Source of the DNA: Actinomycetes bacterium
GTDB taxonomy: Bacteria > Actinomycetota > Actinomycetes > Mycobacteriales > Micromonosporaceae
Reading direction: 5' to 3'
Length of the DNA stretch: 6,941 nt
NCBI GenBank assembly: GCA_023437285.1
Contig: JAEZGP010000385.1
Location: forward strand, 1-6,941
Numbering within the stretch: the first letter of the stretch is position 1; every line of letters starts with the position of its first letter. A program made the translations under genes and the position numbers. Below, piece by piece: positions 6,512 to 6,941 of the stretch. Under the pieces are notes generated by a model. The model was not told where the DNA came from, did not search any database, and saw only the letters and a program-made list of their open reading frames with translations.

Positions 6512-6592
6512 CGGAGGTGAGCGACCACGTCCCAGGTCCGCTCCCGGACGAGCCGCCCACCGTACCCGGCCTGCTAAGACGGTGCGCAGTGG

Positions 6593-6856
6593 ATGCGTGT
6601 CATGTCCGAAATCATGCAGGTCGTCGGCGCCCTGTTGATCCTCGCCGGCTTCACGGCAGCCCAGTTCGGCCGCCTCGACCCCCGGTCCCTGCCCTACCTC
6701 GTGGTCAACGTCCTCGGCGCCGGCACGCTCGCCGTCGTCGCGGCCGCCGACCGGGACTGGGGCTTCCTGCTCCTGGAGGGTGTCTGGACGATCGTCTCGG
6801 CGGTCTCCCTGTTCCGCCTCACCCGCCGCCCCCACACCCCCCGCCCCGCGGACTGA
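6593..6856 (+). CDS. Small membrane protein, CBU_0592-like
   Basis: An 87-residue protein (84 if started at the in-frame ATG at 6602) with three hydrophobic segments at roughly 6-23, 34-51 and 56-75, and a short basic, proline-rich tail ([13 protein letters not shown]). The pattern [16 protein letters not shown], then [15 protein letters not shown], then [18 protein letters not shown] matches my recollection of CBU_0592-like membrane proteins, a widespread short family of unknown function sometimes annotated as transporter or permease. The NxxG and EGxWxxxS features in the second and third segments are typical. Neither ATG has a strong ribosome site; a weak GGA lies before 6602. It is the only plus-strand gene, divergent from rimO, and no functional link to its neighbours is visible. 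The location should be the cytoplasmic membrane. The transport role often assigned to this family is unproven. Confidence 0.8.
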   Translation: MRVMSEIMQVVGALLILAGFTAAQFGRLDPRSLPYLVVNVLGAGTLAVVAAADRDWGFLLLEGVWTIVSAVSLFRLTRRPHTPRPAD

Positions 6857-6941
6857 CCCGCACCCTCACCCCTCGCCCTCCGCGTCCCGATCTGGCCGAC
6901 GTTTGGGCGGTTCCGCGCGTATCCGATGGCCGGGATAACAC
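6857..6941. other. Non-coding right edge with a short inverted repeat
   Basis: After the TGA of the small membrane protein there is C-rich sequence with no supportable gene and no hairpin followed by a T run. An inverted repeat TATCC-N8-GGATA lies at 6920-6937; it could be part of a control region for a gene beyond the edge, but it is short. Confidence 0.3.

Noticed and set aside
6395..6835. N-terminal extension of rimO to 6835
   Set aside because: The extra residues are not protein-like, overlap the divergent membrane gene, and the ATG at 6394 gives the canonical RimO N-terminus.
6517..6941. GTG-initiated plus-strand frame from 6517 just after a -10-like TAGCCT
   Set aside because: The first 20 or so residues look plausible ([20 protein letters not shown]), but from 6593 on it is an Arg/Pro-rich shadow of the membrane protein gene. 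Kept only as a reason to map the transcription start.
1..6941. CRISPR arrays, tRNA or rRNA genes, insertion sequences, phage or integrase genes
   Set aside because: No regularly spaced repeats, no cloverleaf or rRNA-like stretches, and no transposase or integrase motifs were found on either strand by reading.

Overview
The window is GC-rich DNA with the codon bias of an actinomycete. It carries the conserved actinobacterial gene block rimO - pgsA - pncC (cinA C-terminal type) - clgR. The gene content fits Micromonosporaceae or a close relative; this placement is inferred from gene order and protein style, not from a search.

Seven of the eight genes found lie on the minus strand, so they read from right to left. 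The set starts at rimO (start 6394), which overlaps pgsA by ATGA. Next come a small multidrug resistance (SMR) efflux protein, an arylamine N-acetyltransferase (NAT) and pncC, with NAT and pncC again joined by ATGA. Then follow the clgR-type regulator, a membrane-anchored protein combining a periplasmic-binding-protein fold with a von Willebrand A domain (SBP-VWA), and a small hydrophobic protein cut by the left edge. Gaps are 10 to 90 bases or overlaps, so much of the set is probably co-transcribed. Internal promoters are possible before the SMR gene and before clgR. On the right, one small predicted membrane protein (CBU_0592-like) is transcribed divergently on the plus strand from the 198-base gap upstream of rimO. 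Bases 6857-6941 hold no gene that I can support.

Functionally, rimO (ribosomal protein S12 modification), pgsA (phosphatidylglycerol phosphate synthesis) and pncC (pyridine nucleotide salvage) are housekeeping. ClgR in other actinobacteria activates Clp protease and envelope-stress genes. The SMR and NAT genes sit inside the block as a likely accessory pair: efflux of cationic compounds and acetylation of arylamines or hydrazines. The SBP-VWA protein directly after clgR is the least understood gene and the best candidate for new biology. It looks like an extracytoplasmic ligand- and metal-dependent adhesion module placed under or beside a stress regulator.

No RNA genes, CRISPR arrays, insertion sequences or convincing intrinsic terminators were seen. 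Several very long open frames opposite the real genes are GC-driven shadows.
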